DNA from: Cypionkella sinensis
GTDB taxonomy: Bacteria > Pseudomonadota > Alphaproteobacteria > Rhodobacterales > Rhodobacteraceae
Direction of reading: 5' to 3'
Assembly: GCF_042646385.1 (NCBI RefSeq)
Contig: NZ_JBHRTO010000001.1
Span: 2,356,001 to 2,420,000 of the forward strand
Length of the DNA: 64,000 bases
The translations under genes and the position numbers were made by a program. The notes under the pieces are model-generated. The model searched no databases. It was not told the origin of the DNA and saw only the letters and a program-made list of their open reading frames with translations. Of the stretch, positions 54,758 through 64,000 are shown piece after piece; the stretch's first letter is position 1, and each line of letters opens with the position of its first letter.

Positions 54758-57504
54758 CCCTGCTCGCCTTCACCACGCCCTGGCTACTCTGGGGCCTGAT
54801 CGCCCTGCCGATCCTGTGGCTTTTGCTGCGCGCGATCCCCCCCGCCCCCATCCGCCGCCGCTTTCCGGCGGTGGCGCTGCTGCTGGGGCTGACCGACGAA
54901 GAGCGTCAGGCCGACAAAACCCCGTGGTGGCTCTTGGTGCTGCGCGCTTTGGCGGTGGCTGCGGCGATCATCGGTTTTGCAGGCCCCATCCTGAACCCGG
55001 AAAATCGCCCCGCAGGCACCGGGCCGCTGCTGATCGTGCTGGATGGCGGCTGGGCCGACGCCCGCGATTGGCCGGGGCGGATCGACAAGGCCAGCACCCT
55101 GCTGACCGAGGCCGGTCGCGCCGGTCGCCCAGTGGCGGTGATCCGGCTGACCGATCTGCCGCAAACCGTCAGCTTCCAGAATGCCGAAACTTGGGCAGGC
55201 CGCCTCGCCGCGATTGAGCCGCAACCCTTCGCCCCTCAAAGCTATGACGATTGGGCGAAAACCCTGCCCGATCAGGGCTTTGACAGCTATTGGCTCTCTG
55301 ACGGCCTTGATCATCCCGGCCGCGATGCCCTGCTGGCAGCCCTGCGCGCCAAAGGCAATCTGACCGCCTTTGTCTCGCCCCGCCCGGTGTTCGCCCTGCG
55401 TCCGGCGGGTTTTGAGGATGGCAAAATCATCCTGACCGCCGCCCGCCTGCCCGCAGATGCTGCCGATCTTGACGTGATCGCGCGCGGGCCCGACCCTTCG
55501 GGGATCGACCGCGAACTTGCGCGCGGCAGCCTGCATTTCGACGCAGGCGCGCCCGAGGCGAAAACCACGCTCGACCTGCCGCCCGAGTTGCGCAACCGCG
55601 TCAACCGCTTTGAGCTGCTGGGCCAACGCTCGGCAGGTGCGGTCAGCCTGACCGACGACAGCCTGAAACGCCGCAAGATCGCAGTGATCGGTGGCGCGCC
55701 AGATCGCGAAGGCCTGCCGCTGCTGCAACCCACCTACTACCTGCGGCAAGCACTGGTGCCGGTGGCCGATCTTGTCGAAGGCAGCTTGTCGGATGTGATC
55801 CCAGCCAACCCCGATGTGATCATCCTCGCCGATGTTGCCAAAACCACCCCTGCCGAGGCCGACGCGCTGCTGGAATGGGTCAACAAAGGCGGCCTGCTGC
55901 TGCGCTTTGCCGGTCCGCGCCTTGCGGCTTCGGAACTGTCGCGCGCCGACGAAGACCCGCTGATGCCGGTGCGCCTGCGCGAAGGTGGCCGCTCGGTCGG
56001 CGGCGCGATGAGTTGGGGAGAGCCGAAAACCCTCGCCCCCTTCCCCGAAAACTCGCCCTTCCACGGCTTGGCCGTCCCCGATGATGTGACCGTCACCCAA
56101 CAGGTGCTGGCCCAGCCTGACCCCGATCTTTCCACCCGCACCATCGCCGCATTGGCCGATGGCACCCCGCTTGTCACCCGCAAGGAAATCGGGGCGGGGC
56201 AGGTGGTGCTGGTGCATGTCACTGCCAATGCCGAATGGTCGAACCTGCCGCTCACCGGCCTGTTCGTGCAGATGCTGGAACGGCTGGCGGTTTCGACCAA
56301 ACCCGCACAACCCAACGCGCAGGATCTGGTCGGGCTGACATGGGTGCCGCAAAAGATCATGGATGGCTACGGGACAGAGCGTGACGCAGGCGAAATCGCC
56401 GGGATCGAAGGCGCAAAGCTTGCCAAAGCCATCGCGACCGGCCCCGGACCGGGCCTGCCCGCAGGGCTTTACGCCAGTGCCGAGCGCAAAGTGGCGCTGA
56501 ACGTGATCGCCGCCGACACCAAACTCACCGCCGCCGCTTGGCCATCAGGCGTGGCCATCGAAGGCATTGAAACCGTCAAATCCACCGCACTCAAAGGCGC
56601 GCTGCTGACAGCTGCGATGCTGCTGCTGGCACTGGATGTGCTGGCGGCGCTGTGGGTGTCGGGCCGCATCGGCGGCTTGGCGCGCGGCGCGGTCGTGGTG
56701 CTGGCCCTGCTGCTGCCGCACGACGCCCGCGCGCAGGTGCCTGACGATGTCAAGGCAATCGAGGCAACGCGCGGCGTGGTGCTGGCCTATGTCCAGACCG
56801 GCGATGCCGCGGTCGATCAGGTGTCCGAGGCCGGGATGCGCGGCCTCAGCGATCAGTTGTGGCTGCGCACGGCGGTAGAGCCTGAAATGCCGATCGCCGT
56901 TGATCTTGAGAAAGACGATCTGGCGTTCTACCCCTTCCTCTACTGGCCGATCACCGCCAATCAGCAGATCCCGTCAACTGCCGCCTATGCCAAGCTGAAC
57001 CGCTTTCTGCGCACCGGCGGCATGATTATGTTTGACACCCGCGACGGTGACATCGCGGGCTATTCCGGCGACGCCACACCCGAAGGCCAAATGCTGCAAC
57101 TGATCGCGGCGGGCCTTGACATCCCCCCTTTGGAACCGATGCCGAAAGACCATGTGCTGACCCGCAGTTTCTACCTGCTGCAAGACTTCCCCGGCCGCTA
57201 CACCGGGGGCGCGGTCTGGGTCGAAGCCTCTGACCCTGCCGCTGAGCAGGCCGAAGGCATGCCGTTTCGCAATCTGAACGACGGCGTGACGCCGGTGATC
57301 ATCGGCAGCGCCGATTGGGCCTCGGCTTGGGCCACCGACACCGACGGCGTGCCGATGTTCCCAATTGGGCGCGGCTACGCGGGCGAGGATCAGCGCGAGA
57401 TTTCCTACCGCTTCGGCATCAACGTGATCATGCATGTGCTGACGGGCAACTATAAATCGGATCAGGTGCATGTGCCTGCCCTGCTGGAAAGGCTAGGCGA
57501 ATGA
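54754..57504 (+). CDS. BatA-like N-terminal plus DUF4159 membrane protein
   Basis: Membrane protein of 916 residues. The N-terminal BatA-type segment (FTTPWLLWGLIALPILWLLL; RRRFPAVALLLG; two helices within 80 residues) is followed by a periplasmic/GATase-like region (VIILADVAKTTPAEADALLEWVNKGG). A transmembrane pair lies near 610-650, and the C-terminal DUF4159 domain (about 680-915) shows LAYVQTG, GLSDQLWLRTAVEP, FYPFLYWPI and DFPGRYTGG. ATG 54754 overlaps the DUF58 stop (ATGA). Function of these loci in alphaproteobacteria is poorly defined; envelope-stress or metalloprotein-assembly roles have been suggested for related Bat systems. Confidence 0.88.
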   Translation: MTLLAFTTPWLLWGLIALPILWLLLRAIPPAPIRRRFPAVALLLGLTDEERQADKTPWWLLVLRALAVAAAIIGFAGPILNPENRPAGTGPLLIVLDGGWADARDWPGRIDKASTLLTEAGRAGRPVAVIRLTDLPQTVSFQNAETWAGRLAAIEPQPFAPQSYDDWAKTLPDQGFDSYWLSDGLDHPGRDALLAALRAKGNLTAFVSPRPVFALRPAGFEDGKIILTAARLPADAADLDVIARGPDPSGIDRELARGSLHFDAGAPEAKTTLDLPPELRNRVNRFELLGQRSAGAVSLTDDSLKRRKIAVIGGAPDREGLPLLQPTYYLRQALVPVADLVEGSLSDVIPANPDVIILADVAKTTPAEADALLEWVNKGGLLLRFAGPRLAASELSRADEDPLMPVRLREGGRSVGGAMSWGEPKTLAPFPENSPFHGLAVPDDVTVTQQVLAQPDPDLSTRTIAALADGTPLVTRKEIGAGQVVLVHVTANAEWSNLPLTGLFVQMLERLAVSTKPAQPNAQDLVGLTWVPQKIMDGYGTERDAGEIAGIEGAKLAKAIATGPGPGLPAGLYASAERKVALNVIAADTKLTAAAWPSGVAIEGIETVKSTALKGALLTAAMLLLALDVLAALWVSGRIGGLARGAVVVLALLLPHDARAQVPDDVKAIEATRGVVLAYVQTGDAAVDQVSEAGMRGLSDQLWLRTAVEPEMPIAVDLEKDDLAFYPFLYWPITANQQIPSTAAYAKLNRFLRTGGMIMFDTRDGDIAGYSGDATPEGQMLQLIAAGLDIPPLEPMPKDHVLTRSFYLLQDFPGRYTGGAVWVEASDPAAEQAEGMPFRNLNDGVTPVIIGSADWASAWATDTDGVPMFPIGRGYAGEDQREISYRFGINVIMHVLTGNYKSDQVHVPALLERLGE

Positions 57505-59570
57505 GCCGTAGCGTGATCTTCGACCCGCTTATCCCGATGCCGTTGATCTGGGCTTTGGCACTGCTCGCGACGGCTCTGGTGGGTTTTGCGCTGTGGAAAG
57601 GCCTGCGCGGCTGGCTGCTGCGCGGCCTTGCCTTTACCGCACTGGCGCTGGCCCTGCTGAACCCCTCGCTGCAAGAGGAAAGCCGCAAGCCGCTGTCTGA
57701 CATCGTGCTGCTGCTGGTGGATGACAGCGCCAGTCAATCCCTGTCGGATCGCAAGGCGCAGACCGATGCCGCCATCGCCCGCATGACGGCCGAGATCGCC
57801 GCCCTGCCCAACACCGAACTGCGGCTGATCCGCTTTGCCGATGGCCCCGATGACGCGGGAACGCTGGCTATGACGGCGCTCGCCCAAGCCATCGCCGAAG
57901 AACCCCGCGCCCGTATCGCCGGGGCCATTCTGATCACCGATGGCCAGGTGCATGATCTGGGCCTTGCCCCCAGCCTGCCCGCGCCCTTGCAGGTGCTGCT
58001 GACCGGGAAAAAGCAGGATTGGGATCGCCGCCTGATCATTCAGGACGCCCCCGCCTTCGCCATTCTGGGCGAGGAATTCAAACTGAAACTGAAGGTCGAA
58101 GACAAGGGCGCGGTTCCGGCCTCGGCGGGCGCCTCTGTCGCGCTGACCATTGGCGTGGATTCCGACGCGCCGATGACCTTCCAGATCCCGGTGAACGAGG
58201 AAATGGAACTGCCCGTCCGCCTGCCCCATGCCGGGATGAACGTGCTGCAATTCTCGGTCGCCCCCGCCGAGGGCGAGTTGACCGCCCGCAACAACACCGC
58301 CGTGGTGCAGGTGAATGGCGTGCGCGACCGTCTGCGCGTGCTGCTGGTCTCGGGCGAACCCCATGCCGGAGAGCGCGTCTGGCGCAACCTGCTGAAATCC
58401 GACCCGTCGGTCGATCTGGTGCATTTCACCATCCTGCGTCCGCCGGAAAAGCAGGATGGCGTGCCCGTTGAAGAACTGTCGCTGATCGCCTTCCCCACCC
58501 GCGAGTTGTTCGTGGAAAAGATCAAGGATTTCGACCTGATCATCTTTGATCGCTATCGGATGCGGGGCATCCTGCCGATGGAATATATTGATAACGTGGT
58601 GCAATACGTCAAAAACGGCGGCACGGTTCTGGTGGCGGCTGGCCCGGAATTTGGCGCGGTGGATAGCCTGTGGCGCTCGCCTCTGGCCGAGATTTTGCCC
58701 GTGGAACCCACCAGCCAGGTGATCGAGGAAGGCTACAAACCCGCCCTCACCGAACTGGGCCGCCGCCATCCCGTCACCGAAGGGCTGGAAACACTGTTTC
58801 CCAAAGGCTGGGGCCGCTGGTTCCGGCTGATCGACGTGAACCTGCTGCGCGGGCAAGTGCTGATGTCCGGCCCGCAAGACAAACCGTTGTTAGTGCTGGA
58901 TCGCGTCGAACAAGGCCGCATTGCCGTGCTGGCCTCGGATCAGGCGTGGCTCTGGGGGCGCGGCTATGAAGGTGGCGGGCCGCAGTTGGAACTGCTGCGG
59001 CGTCTGGCGCACTGGATGCTGAAAGAGCCAGAGCTTGAGGAAGAATCGCTGACCGCCACCAACAAGGGCGAGGTGCTGTCGATCACCCGCCGCACGGTGT
59101 CAGAGGTCGCCTTGCCCGATCTGACCATCACCGGCCCCGACGGCACCAGCCAAACCCTGACCCTGCCGCAAACCGGGCCGGGCAAATACAGCGCTGATTG
59201 GAAAGCCCCGGCTTACGGCCTTTATCGCCTGCAACAAGGCGATCTGGTGCGCGTCGTGGCGGTAGGGACTTCGGCCCCCAAGGAATTCGCCGAAACCCTC
59301 GCCACCGATACGGGCCTCGCCCCGATTGTAGCGACAATGCAAGGCGGCATCGTGCCGATCGAGGCAGGCCTGCCCGGCATCCGCAGCGTGCGCGAAGGCC
59401 GCCCCGCCGCAGGGCGCGGCTGGATCGGCATCACCCCGCGCGGCGCTTTTGTCACCGAGGATCTGCGGGTCGTTCCGCTGGTTCCGGGCTGGTTGATGCT
59501 GCTGCTTGCCACAGGTCTGGCAGTCGCGGCTTGGCTGTCCGAGGGGCGTTTTAAGCGTCGGGCAGCATGA
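57501..59570 (+). CDS. membrane protein of the MoxR/DUF58/DUF4159 locus (VWA- and GATase-like domains)
   Basis: Protein of 689 residues. Two N-terminal helices (about 14-30 and 34-52) are followed by a VWA-like domain (DIVLLLVDDSASQSLSDRK, with DxSxS; ILITDGQVHDLGL). An immunoglobulin-like stretch and a GATase1-like Rossmann segment (LRVLLVSGEPHAGER; VLVAAGPEFGA) come next, then a C-terminal transmembrane helix (about 665-683; GWLMLLLATGLAVAAWL). It overlaps the DUF4159 gene by 4 nt and its 3' end overlaps the convergent DUF599 gene by 20 nt. No enzymatic role is assigned. Confidence 0.82.
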   Translation: MSRSVIFDPLIPMPLIWALALLATALVGFALWKGLRGWLLRGLAFTALALALLNPSLQEESRKPLSDIVLLLVDDSASQSLSDRKAQTDAAIARMTAEIAALPNTELRLIRFADGPDDAGTLAMTALAQAIAEEPRARIAGAILITDGQVHDLGLAPSLPAPLQVLLTGKKQDWDRRLIIQDAPAFAILGEEFKLKLKVEDKGAVPASAGASVALTIGVDSDAPMTFQIPVNEEMELPVRLPHAGMNVLQFSVAPAEGELTARNNTAVVQVNGVRDRLRVLLVSGEPHAGERVWRNLLKSDPSVDLVHFTILRPPEKQDGVPVEELSLIAFPTRELFVEKIKDFDLIIFDRYRMRGILPMEYIDNVVQYVKNGGTVLVAAGPEFGAVDSLWRSPLAEILPVEPTSQVIEEGYKPALTELGRRHPVTEGLETLFPKGWGRWFRLIDVNLLRGQVLMSGPQDKPLLVLDRVEQGRIAVLASDQAWLWGRGYEGGGPQLELLRRLAHWMLKEPELEEESLTATNKGEVLSITRRTVSEVALPDLTITGPDGTSQTLTLPQTGPGKYSADWKAPAYGLYRLQQGDLVRVVAVGTSAPKEFAETLATDTGLAPIVATMQGGIVPIEAGLPGIRSVREGRPAAGRGWIGITPRGAFVTEDLRVVPLVPGWLMLLLATGLAVAAWLSEGRFKRRAA

Positions 59571-60243
59571 TCTTGCGCGACTGCGACGCAAACTCGCGCC
59601 GGATCAGCATGGCCGAGGTCAGCACCGTGGTCGCGATCAACACATAAGGCCCCAGCAACCACCCCAGACTGCCAAGCGCGAAATAGATCGAATGCAGCCC
59701 GCGGTTAAAGCTTTTGGCGGCGGTGATGTTCAACTCTCCGGCCTGCGTGGCACGGTGCAGGGCCAACGGGTCGGCGGGGTCATTCGGCACCGCCGCCATC
59801 ATCACCGCGCAATAGCCGAACAGCCGGTTTGACCAGATGAATTTCAACACTGCGTTGGCCAGAAACACCACCACCAGCAACACCCGCACCTGCAATCCGG
59901 TCGCATCCGCAGGCAGCGTCAGACCCTTGGCCAGCCCGACAACCGTGGTCGGATTACCAATCAGCGCAATGCCTCCACCAATCGCGATCAGCGAGGCGCT
60001 GGCGAAAAACGCCGTGCCCTGCCGCAAGCTGTCGATGATCGAAGCATCGAAAATCCGCGGCTGCCGCGTCAAAAACTGCCGCATCCACTCGCGCCGGTAT
60101 TCCTTCATCAGCATGGTCACAGATGGCCGGTTGGCCGGGGGATGCTCGATCAGCCACCCCGTCGCCGCCCAGGCGAACAGGTGAAGCGCAACCGCAATCG
60201 CGTCGATGGTGCCCAAGGGGCCAATGCTGATCATGCTCTGCAT
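59551..60243 (-). CDS. DUF599 family membrane protein
   Basis: Polytopic inner-membrane protein of 230 residues matching DUF599. Helices at about 11-28, 75-100, 118-138 and 190-215. The conserved MKEYRREWMRQFLTRQPRIFDASIIDSLRQG segment follows the first helix, and FIWSNRLFGYCAVMMAAVP and NRGLHSIYFALGSLGWLLGP come later. Function unknown. The tail-to-tail 20-nt overlap with the preceding gene leaves no room for a separate terminator. Confidence 0.9.
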   Translation of the reverse strand: MQSMISIGPLGTIDAIAVALHLFAWAATGWLIEHPPANRPSVTMLMKEYRREWMRQFLTRQPRIFDASIIDSLRQGTAFFASASLIAIGGGIALIGNPTTVVGLAKGLTLPADATGLQVRVLLVVVFLANAVLKFIWSNRLFGYCAVMMAAVPNDPADPLALHRATQAGELNITAAKSFNRGLHSIYFALGSLGWLLGPYVLIATTVLTSAMLIRREFASQSRKIMLPDA

Positions 60244-60379
60244 GACACAAATCTATGGCCTCGCCGTGTTTGGCGAAAGGGGAAACACAATGCAATCAAC
60301 GCTCCAGTGAATCCGCGCCACGATCCGCTTGCGTAAATCTGAAATTGGTTATATTTTATGACCACACAAGGAGTGCGCC

Positions 60380-61813
60380 ATGGATATGCCCCTGCCCGAT
60401 GCCGCGATCATTGCGCGCAAATCGGCGATCACCGCCCGCCTGCGCAGCGTCTTGCCTGCCGATGCGGTGATCAGCGACCCGGCCGAGACCCGCGCCTACG
60501 AATGTGACGCGCTGACCGCCTACCGCTGCGCCCCCATGGCCGCCGTGCTGCCCCGCACCACCGAAGAGGTCGCCGCCGTTCTGCGGATTTGCCATCAGGA
60601 AGGCGTGCCCGTCGTGCCGCGCGGGGCCGGAACCAGCCTTGCGGGCGGCTCTTTGCCCACCGCCGACTGCGTGTTGATCGGTGTCGCGCGGATGAACGCA
60701 GTGCTGGAAACCGATTACGACAACCGATTCATCCGGGTGCAATCGGGCCGCACCAACCTGTCGGTGACGGGGGCGATTGAATCAGACGGCTGGTTCTACG
60801 CCCCCGATCCCTCCAGCCAACTCGCCTGCGCCATCGCGGGCAACATCGCGATGAACTCGGGCGGCGCGCATTGCCTGAAATATGGCGTCACCACCAACAA
60901 CCTGCTGGGCGTGACGCTGGTGCAGATGGACGGCACTGTCGTGGAAATCGGCGGGCCGTGGGCCGATGCGGGCGGCATTGATCTGCTCGGCGTGATCTGC
61001 GGATCGGAAGGCCAGTTGGGCATCGTGACGGAGGCCACCCTGCGCATCCTGCCGAAGCCCGAGGGCGCGCGCCCCGTTCTGGTGGGCTTCAACTCCAACG
61101 AAGTCGCAGGCACCTGCGTGTCAGACATCATCAAGGCCGGTATCCTGCCCGTCGCCATCGAATTCATGGACCGCCCCTGCATCCGCGCCACCGAGGCCTT
61201 CGCCAAGGCAGGTTATCCGGATTGCGAGGCTTTGCTGATCATCGAAGTCGAAGGCTCGCCGCCCGAGATTGCCGAGCAACTGGCCCGCATCAAGGCCATC
61301 GCCCTGCAACACAACCCGGTCGAATTCCGCGAAGCCGCCGATGAAGATCAGGCCAAGCGTATCTGGCTGGGCCGCAAATCGGCCTTCGGTGCCATGGGCC
61401 AGATCAATGATTACATGTGCCTGGATGGCACCATCCCGGTGTCCGCCCTGCCCTACGTGCTGCGCCGCATCGGCGAGATGAGCGCCGCCTGCGGTCTGGA
61501 CGTGGGCAATGTGTTTCACGCAGGCGACGGCAACATGCATCCGCTGATCCTGTTCAACGCCAACAAGCCGGGTGATCTGGAACTCTGCGAGGCCTTCGGC
61601 GCCGACATTCTGAAACTTTGCGTCGAGGTCGGCGGCTGTCTGACGGGCGAGCATGGCGTCGGCATCGAAAAGCGCGATCTGATGTCGGTGCAGTTCAATG
61701 CGGCAGATCTGGAGGCGCAGTTGCGCGTCAAGGATGTGTTCGACCCCGGCTGGCTGCTGAACCCGGCGAAGGTGTTTCCGCTGGAGGCCACCGCCAGTCG
61801 GCGCGCTGGTTGA
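60380..61813 (+). CDS. glcD: glycolate oxidase FAD-linked subunit
   Basis: FAD-binding (PP-loop/VAO type) subunit of glycolate dehydrogenase, 477 residues; glycolate to glyoxylate. FAD motifs VPVVPRGAGTSLAGGS and DPSSQLACAIAGNIAMNSGGAH; C-terminal GNVFHAGDGNMHPLI and CLTGEHGVGIEKRDLM. AAGGAG precedes the ATG by about 7 nt. Followed by glcE and glcF. Confidence 0.95.
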   Translation: MDMPLPDAAIIARKSAITARLRSVLPADAVISDPAETRAYECDALTAYRCAPMAAVLPRTTEEVAAVLRICHQEGVPVVPRGAGTSLAGGSLPTADCVLIGVARMNAVLETDYDNRFIRVQSGRTNLSVTGAIESDGWFYAPDPSSQLACAIAGNIAMNSGGAHCLKYGVTTNNLLGVTLVQMDGTVVEIGGPWADAGGIDLLGVICGSEGQLGIVTEATLRILPKPEGARPVLVGFNSNEVAGTCVSDIIKAGILPVAIEFMDRPCIRATEAFAKAGYPDCEALLIIEVEGSPPEIAEQLARIKAIALQHNPVEFREAADEDQAKRIWLGRKSAFGAMGQINDYMCLDGTIPVSALPYVLRRIGEMSAACGLDVGNVFHAGDGNMHPLILFNANKPGDLELCEAFGADILKLCVEVGGCLTGEHGVGIEKRDLMSVQFNAADLEAQLRVKDVFDPGWLLNPAKVFPLEATASRRAG

Positions 61814-61841
61814 CGCCGCCGGGGCCTCGCCCCGGACCCCA

Positions 61842-61862
61842 GAGTATTTAGGCCAATGTGAA
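61842..61862 (+). repeat. degenerate partial copy of the GAGTATTTA-GCCAA repeat end
   Basis: GAGTATTTAGGCCAATGTGAA resembles the outer end of the right arm at 40591-40676 (GAGTATTTAAGCCAAGATGAA), with three differences over 21 bases and no second arm. It lies in the glcD-glcE gap and overlaps an in-frame GTG upstream of glcE. Confidence 0.5.
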
Positions 61863-61872
61863 AGACCACCCG

Positions 61873-62934
61873 ATGCGCCCTTCGTCAGAAGTTGAACTAA
61901 GCGAGATCATCCAAGGCGCGCAGGCTGTGCAAATCCGGGGTGGCGGCACGCGTGGCCTTGGCCGGGCGGTTGGCGAGATCTTGGACACCAGCGGATTATC
62001 AGGCGTAGAGCTCTATGAACCCGGAGCGCTTACACTGGTGGCGCGCGCGGGCACTGCGCTGGCCGAGATCGAGGCGCTGTTGGCATCAGAGCGGCAACGG
62101 CTGGCATTCGAGGTGCCAGACTTGCGCGCGGTTCTGGGCCGCACGGGCGCGTCCACCATTGGCGGCGTGGTCGCGGCCAATGCCTCTGGTCCGCGCCGAG
62201 TGCAGGTGGGCGCTTGCCGCGATGCGCTGCTGGGTGTGCGCTTTGTCGATGGCCGCGGTGATGTGATCAAGAACGGCGGGCGGGTGATGAAGAATGTCAC
62301 CGGCTATGATCTGGTCAAACTGCTGGCCGGATCGCAGGGCGCTTTGGGTGTGCTGAGCGAAGTGTCGTTCAAGGTGCAGGCGGTGCCCGAGGCCGAAGTG
62401 ACGCTGGTGGCCGAGCGCAGCTTGCCGCAGGGTCTGGCCGATCTGCGCGCCGCGCTTGGCTCGCCCTATGACATCTCTGGTGCCGCTTGGGTCGCAGGCC
62501 GCGCGATGATCCGGGTTGAGGGTATGGCCGGATCGGTCGCCTATCGCGCGGGCAAATTGCGCGACCTGCTCGGGTTTGAAGCCGCCCTTGCCGATTGGAC
62601 TGCGGTGCGCGATGTGGCGGCCTTTGCGGGCCGCCCCGGCGCGGTCTGGCGGCTGTCGGTGAAGCCCACCGCGGCGGCTGATCTGGTGCAAGCGCTTGAT
62701 CTGGAAGCGGTTTGCGATTGGGGCGGCGGGCTGATCTGGCTGCTTGAACCCACGGGTCAGGCCGACGTGCGCACGGCGGTCGCAGGCGTGGGCCATGCCA
62801 CGCTGATCCGCCCCTTACCGGGCATGACCGCCACCGCCTTTCCGCCAGAACCGCCCGCCGTGGCCGCCCTGACCGCAGGCCTGCGCGCGCAATTCGACCC
62901 ACGCGGCATTTTCAATCCGGGGATGATGGCCTGA
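61873..62934 (+). CDS. glcE: glycolate oxidase subunit GlcE
   Basis: Smaller FAD-binding subunit of the GlcDEF glycolate dehydrogenase, about 353 residues. Family features: VQIRGGGTRGLGR, LTLVARAGTALAEIEALLASERQRLAFEVPD, GASTIGGVVAANASGPRRVQVGACRD, GGRVMKNVTGYDLVKLLAGSQGALGV and the C-terminal FDPRGIFNPG. The ATG at 61873 is preferred over a GTG at 61858 within the repeat remnant. Stop overlaps the glcF start (TGATG). Confidence 0.94.
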   Translation: MRPSSEVELSEIIQGAQAVQIRGGGTRGLGRAVGEILDTSGLSGVELYEPGALTLVARAGTALAEIEALLASERQRLAFEVPDLRAVLGRTGASTIGGVVAANASGPRRVQVGACRDALLGVRFVDGRGDVIKNGGRVMKNVTGYDLVKLLAGSQGALGVLSEVSFKVQAVPEAEVTLVAERSLPQGLADLRAALGSPYDISGAAWVAGRAMIRVEGMAGSVAYRAGKLRDLLGFEAALADWTAVRDVAAFAGRPGAVWRLSVKPTAAADLVQALDLEAVCDWGGGLIWLLEPTGQADVRTAVAGVGHATLIRPLPGMTATAFPPEPPAVAALTAGLRAQFDPRGIFNPGMMA

Positions 62935-64000
62935 TGCAGACGCATTTCACCGACACGCAACTGCAAGACCCCAAGCTGGCCGAGGCCAACACGATTCTGC
63001 GATCCTGCGTGCATTGCGGCTTTTGCACCGCCACCTGCCCGACCTATCAGGTGCTGGGCGATGAGTTGGACAGCCCGCGTGGGCGGATTTACCTGATCAA
63101 GGAAATGCTGGAAACCGGCCGCCCCGCCGATGCCCGCACGGTCAAGCATCTGGATCGCTGCCTGTCTTGCCTGGCCTGCACCACCACCTGCCCGTCGGGC
63201 GTCGATTACATGCATCTGATCGACCAGGCCCGCGCCTATGTCGAGGCCACCTACAAGCGCCCGCTGTCCGACGGTGCCCTGCGCTGGCTGCTGGCAAAGG
63301 TTATCCCACATCCCACCCGCTTTCGTCTGGCGCTGTTCGGCGCAAAACTCGCCCGCCCCTTCGCGCGCCTGATCCCTGATGCCCGCCTGCGCGCCATGCT
63401 GGCGATGGCCCCGAAAACCATCCCCCCGGTCAGCCGCAACGATGATCCGCAAAGCTTCGCGCCGACCGCGCCCAAACGGATGCGGGTGGCCCTGATGACC
63501 GGATGCGCGCAAAAGGCGCTGAACACCGATATCAACGACGCCACCATCCGCCTGCTCCGCCGCCTTGGCTGCGAAGTGGTGGTGCCGCGCGGCATGGGCT
63601 GCTGCGGTGCGCTGACGCATCACATGGGGCGCGAGGCCGAAAGCCATGCCGCAGCCCGCGCCAATATCGCAGCTTTCATCGCCGAAAAGCGCGCCGGGGG
63701 CTTGGATGCCATCGTGATCAACACCAGCGGCTGCGGCACCACAGTGAAGGATTACGGCCACATGCTCGGCACGCCCGAAGCTGCGGAAATCGCAGGCTTG
63801 GCTTTGGATATTTCCGAACTCTTGCAACGCCTTACCCTACCCGAAGGCGCGCCTAAAGGCCTGACCGTGGCCTACCACGCCGCTTGCAGCCTGCAACACG
63901 GGCAGCAGATCAAGACCGCCCCGAAAGACCTGCTGAAACGTGCGGGCTTCACCGTGGTGGAACCCGCCGACAGCCATCTCTGCTGCGGATCGGCGGGCAC
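62934..64000 (+). CDS. glcF: glycolate oxidase iron-sulfur subunit (cut by window edge)
   Basis: Electron-transfer subunit of glycolate dehydrogenase; 355 codons are present before the right edge, against about 410-435 residues usual for the family. Two [4Fe-4S] motifs lie at Cys25/28/31/35 (CVHCGFCTATCP) and Cys76/79/82/86 (CLSCLACTTTCP). Two CCG-domain regions follow (GMGCCGALTHHMG; HAACSLQHGQQIK ... LCCGSAG). Translationally coupled to glcE. Confidence 0.95.
   Translation, partial: MQTHFTDTQLQDPKLAEANTILRSCVHCGFCTATCPTYQVLGDELDSPRGRIYLIKEMLETGRPADARTVKHLDRCLSCLACTTTCPSGVDYMHLIDQARAYVEATYKRPLSDGALRWLLAKVIPHPTRFRLALFGAKLARPFARLIPDARLRAMLAMAPKTIPPVSRNDDPQSFAPTAPKRMRVALMTGCAQKALNTDINDATIRLLRRLGCEVVVPRGMGCCGALTHHMGREAESHAAARANIAAFIAEKRAGGLDAIVINTSGCGTTVKDYGHMLGTPEAAEIAGLALDISELLQRLTLPEGAPKGLTVAYHAACSLQHGQQIKTAPKDLLKRAGFTVVEPADSHLCCGSAG

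Noticed and set aside
1..64000. CRISPR arrays, tRNA/rRNA genes, prophage or insertion sequences
   Set aside because: No regularly spaced direct repeats, cloverleaf-like segments, rRNA stretches or transposase/integrase motifs were recognised on either strand by reading.

Overview
The window is one continuous chromosomal stretch of a high-GC alphaproteobacterium. It is most likely a member of the Rhodobacteraceae. The main grounds are an NAD-dependent formate dehydrogenase operon in the Rhodobacter capsulatus fdsGBACD order, the run Trm112 / UbiH-family / amidase / aminotransferase / ftsK, and copies of a palindromic GCCTCCGGCGGG repeat near gene ends that I associate with this family. No tRNA, rRNA, CRISPR array, insertion sequence or phage gene was recognised.

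Layout. (1) 1-2935: 5' part of uvrC, then an sppA-like peptidase / 61-residue Cys-rich protein / pteridine-reductase-like SDR operon, all on the minus strand. (2) 2996-9886: a LysR regulator and fdsGBACD, encoding a molybdenum formate dehydrogenase with its sulfurtransferase and delta subunit. (3) 10043-10774: a small peptidoglycan-binding plus papain-like cysteine peptidase. (4) 10764-23295, minus strand: a compact natural-product cassette, transcribed as PKS, glycosyltransferase, NRPS, phosphopantetheinyl transferase. (5) 23475-40534: a Wzx/Wzy-type exopolysaccharide locus with glycosyltransferases, a Wzy-like polymerase, an acyltransferase, a BY-kinase, a Wzz/Wzc-type chain-length protein, an undecaprenyl-phosphate sugar transferase, a complete dTDP-rhamnose set (rmlA, rmlD, rmlB, rmlC), an FkbM methyltransferase and a flippase. 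(6) 40591-52829: mostly housekeeping genes (SGNH hydrolase, CnoX-like thioredoxin, LON-domain protein, Trm112, UbiH-family hydroxylase, amidase, aminotransferase, FtsK, hydroxypyruvate isomerase, DUF1285), with one orphan low-GC gene and several palindromic repeats. (7) 52890-59570: a MoxR / DUF58 / BatA-DUF4159 / membrane-protein operon. (8) 59551-64000: a DUF599 protein and the glycolate oxidase genes glcD, glcE and the first part of glcF.

The most notable system is region 4 and its position. The NRPS reads as formyltransferase - adenylation - peptidyl carrier, with a luciferase-like flavin monooxygenase inserted inside the adenylation domain and a readable glycine code (DILQLGMIWK). It has no recognisable condensation domain and no thioesterase, so it looks like an initiation module. 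The partner PKS reads KS-AT-KR-DH-ACP-TE, with KR before DH. A glycosyltransferase lies between them and a dedicated Sfp/EntD-type PPTase follows. This cassette directly abuts the exopolysaccharide locus and has the same strand as its first genes. My inference is that a formyl-glycine-primed short acyl unit could be made and either attached to a glycan or released as a glycosylated small molecule. The sequence supports the domain content and the linkage, not the product.
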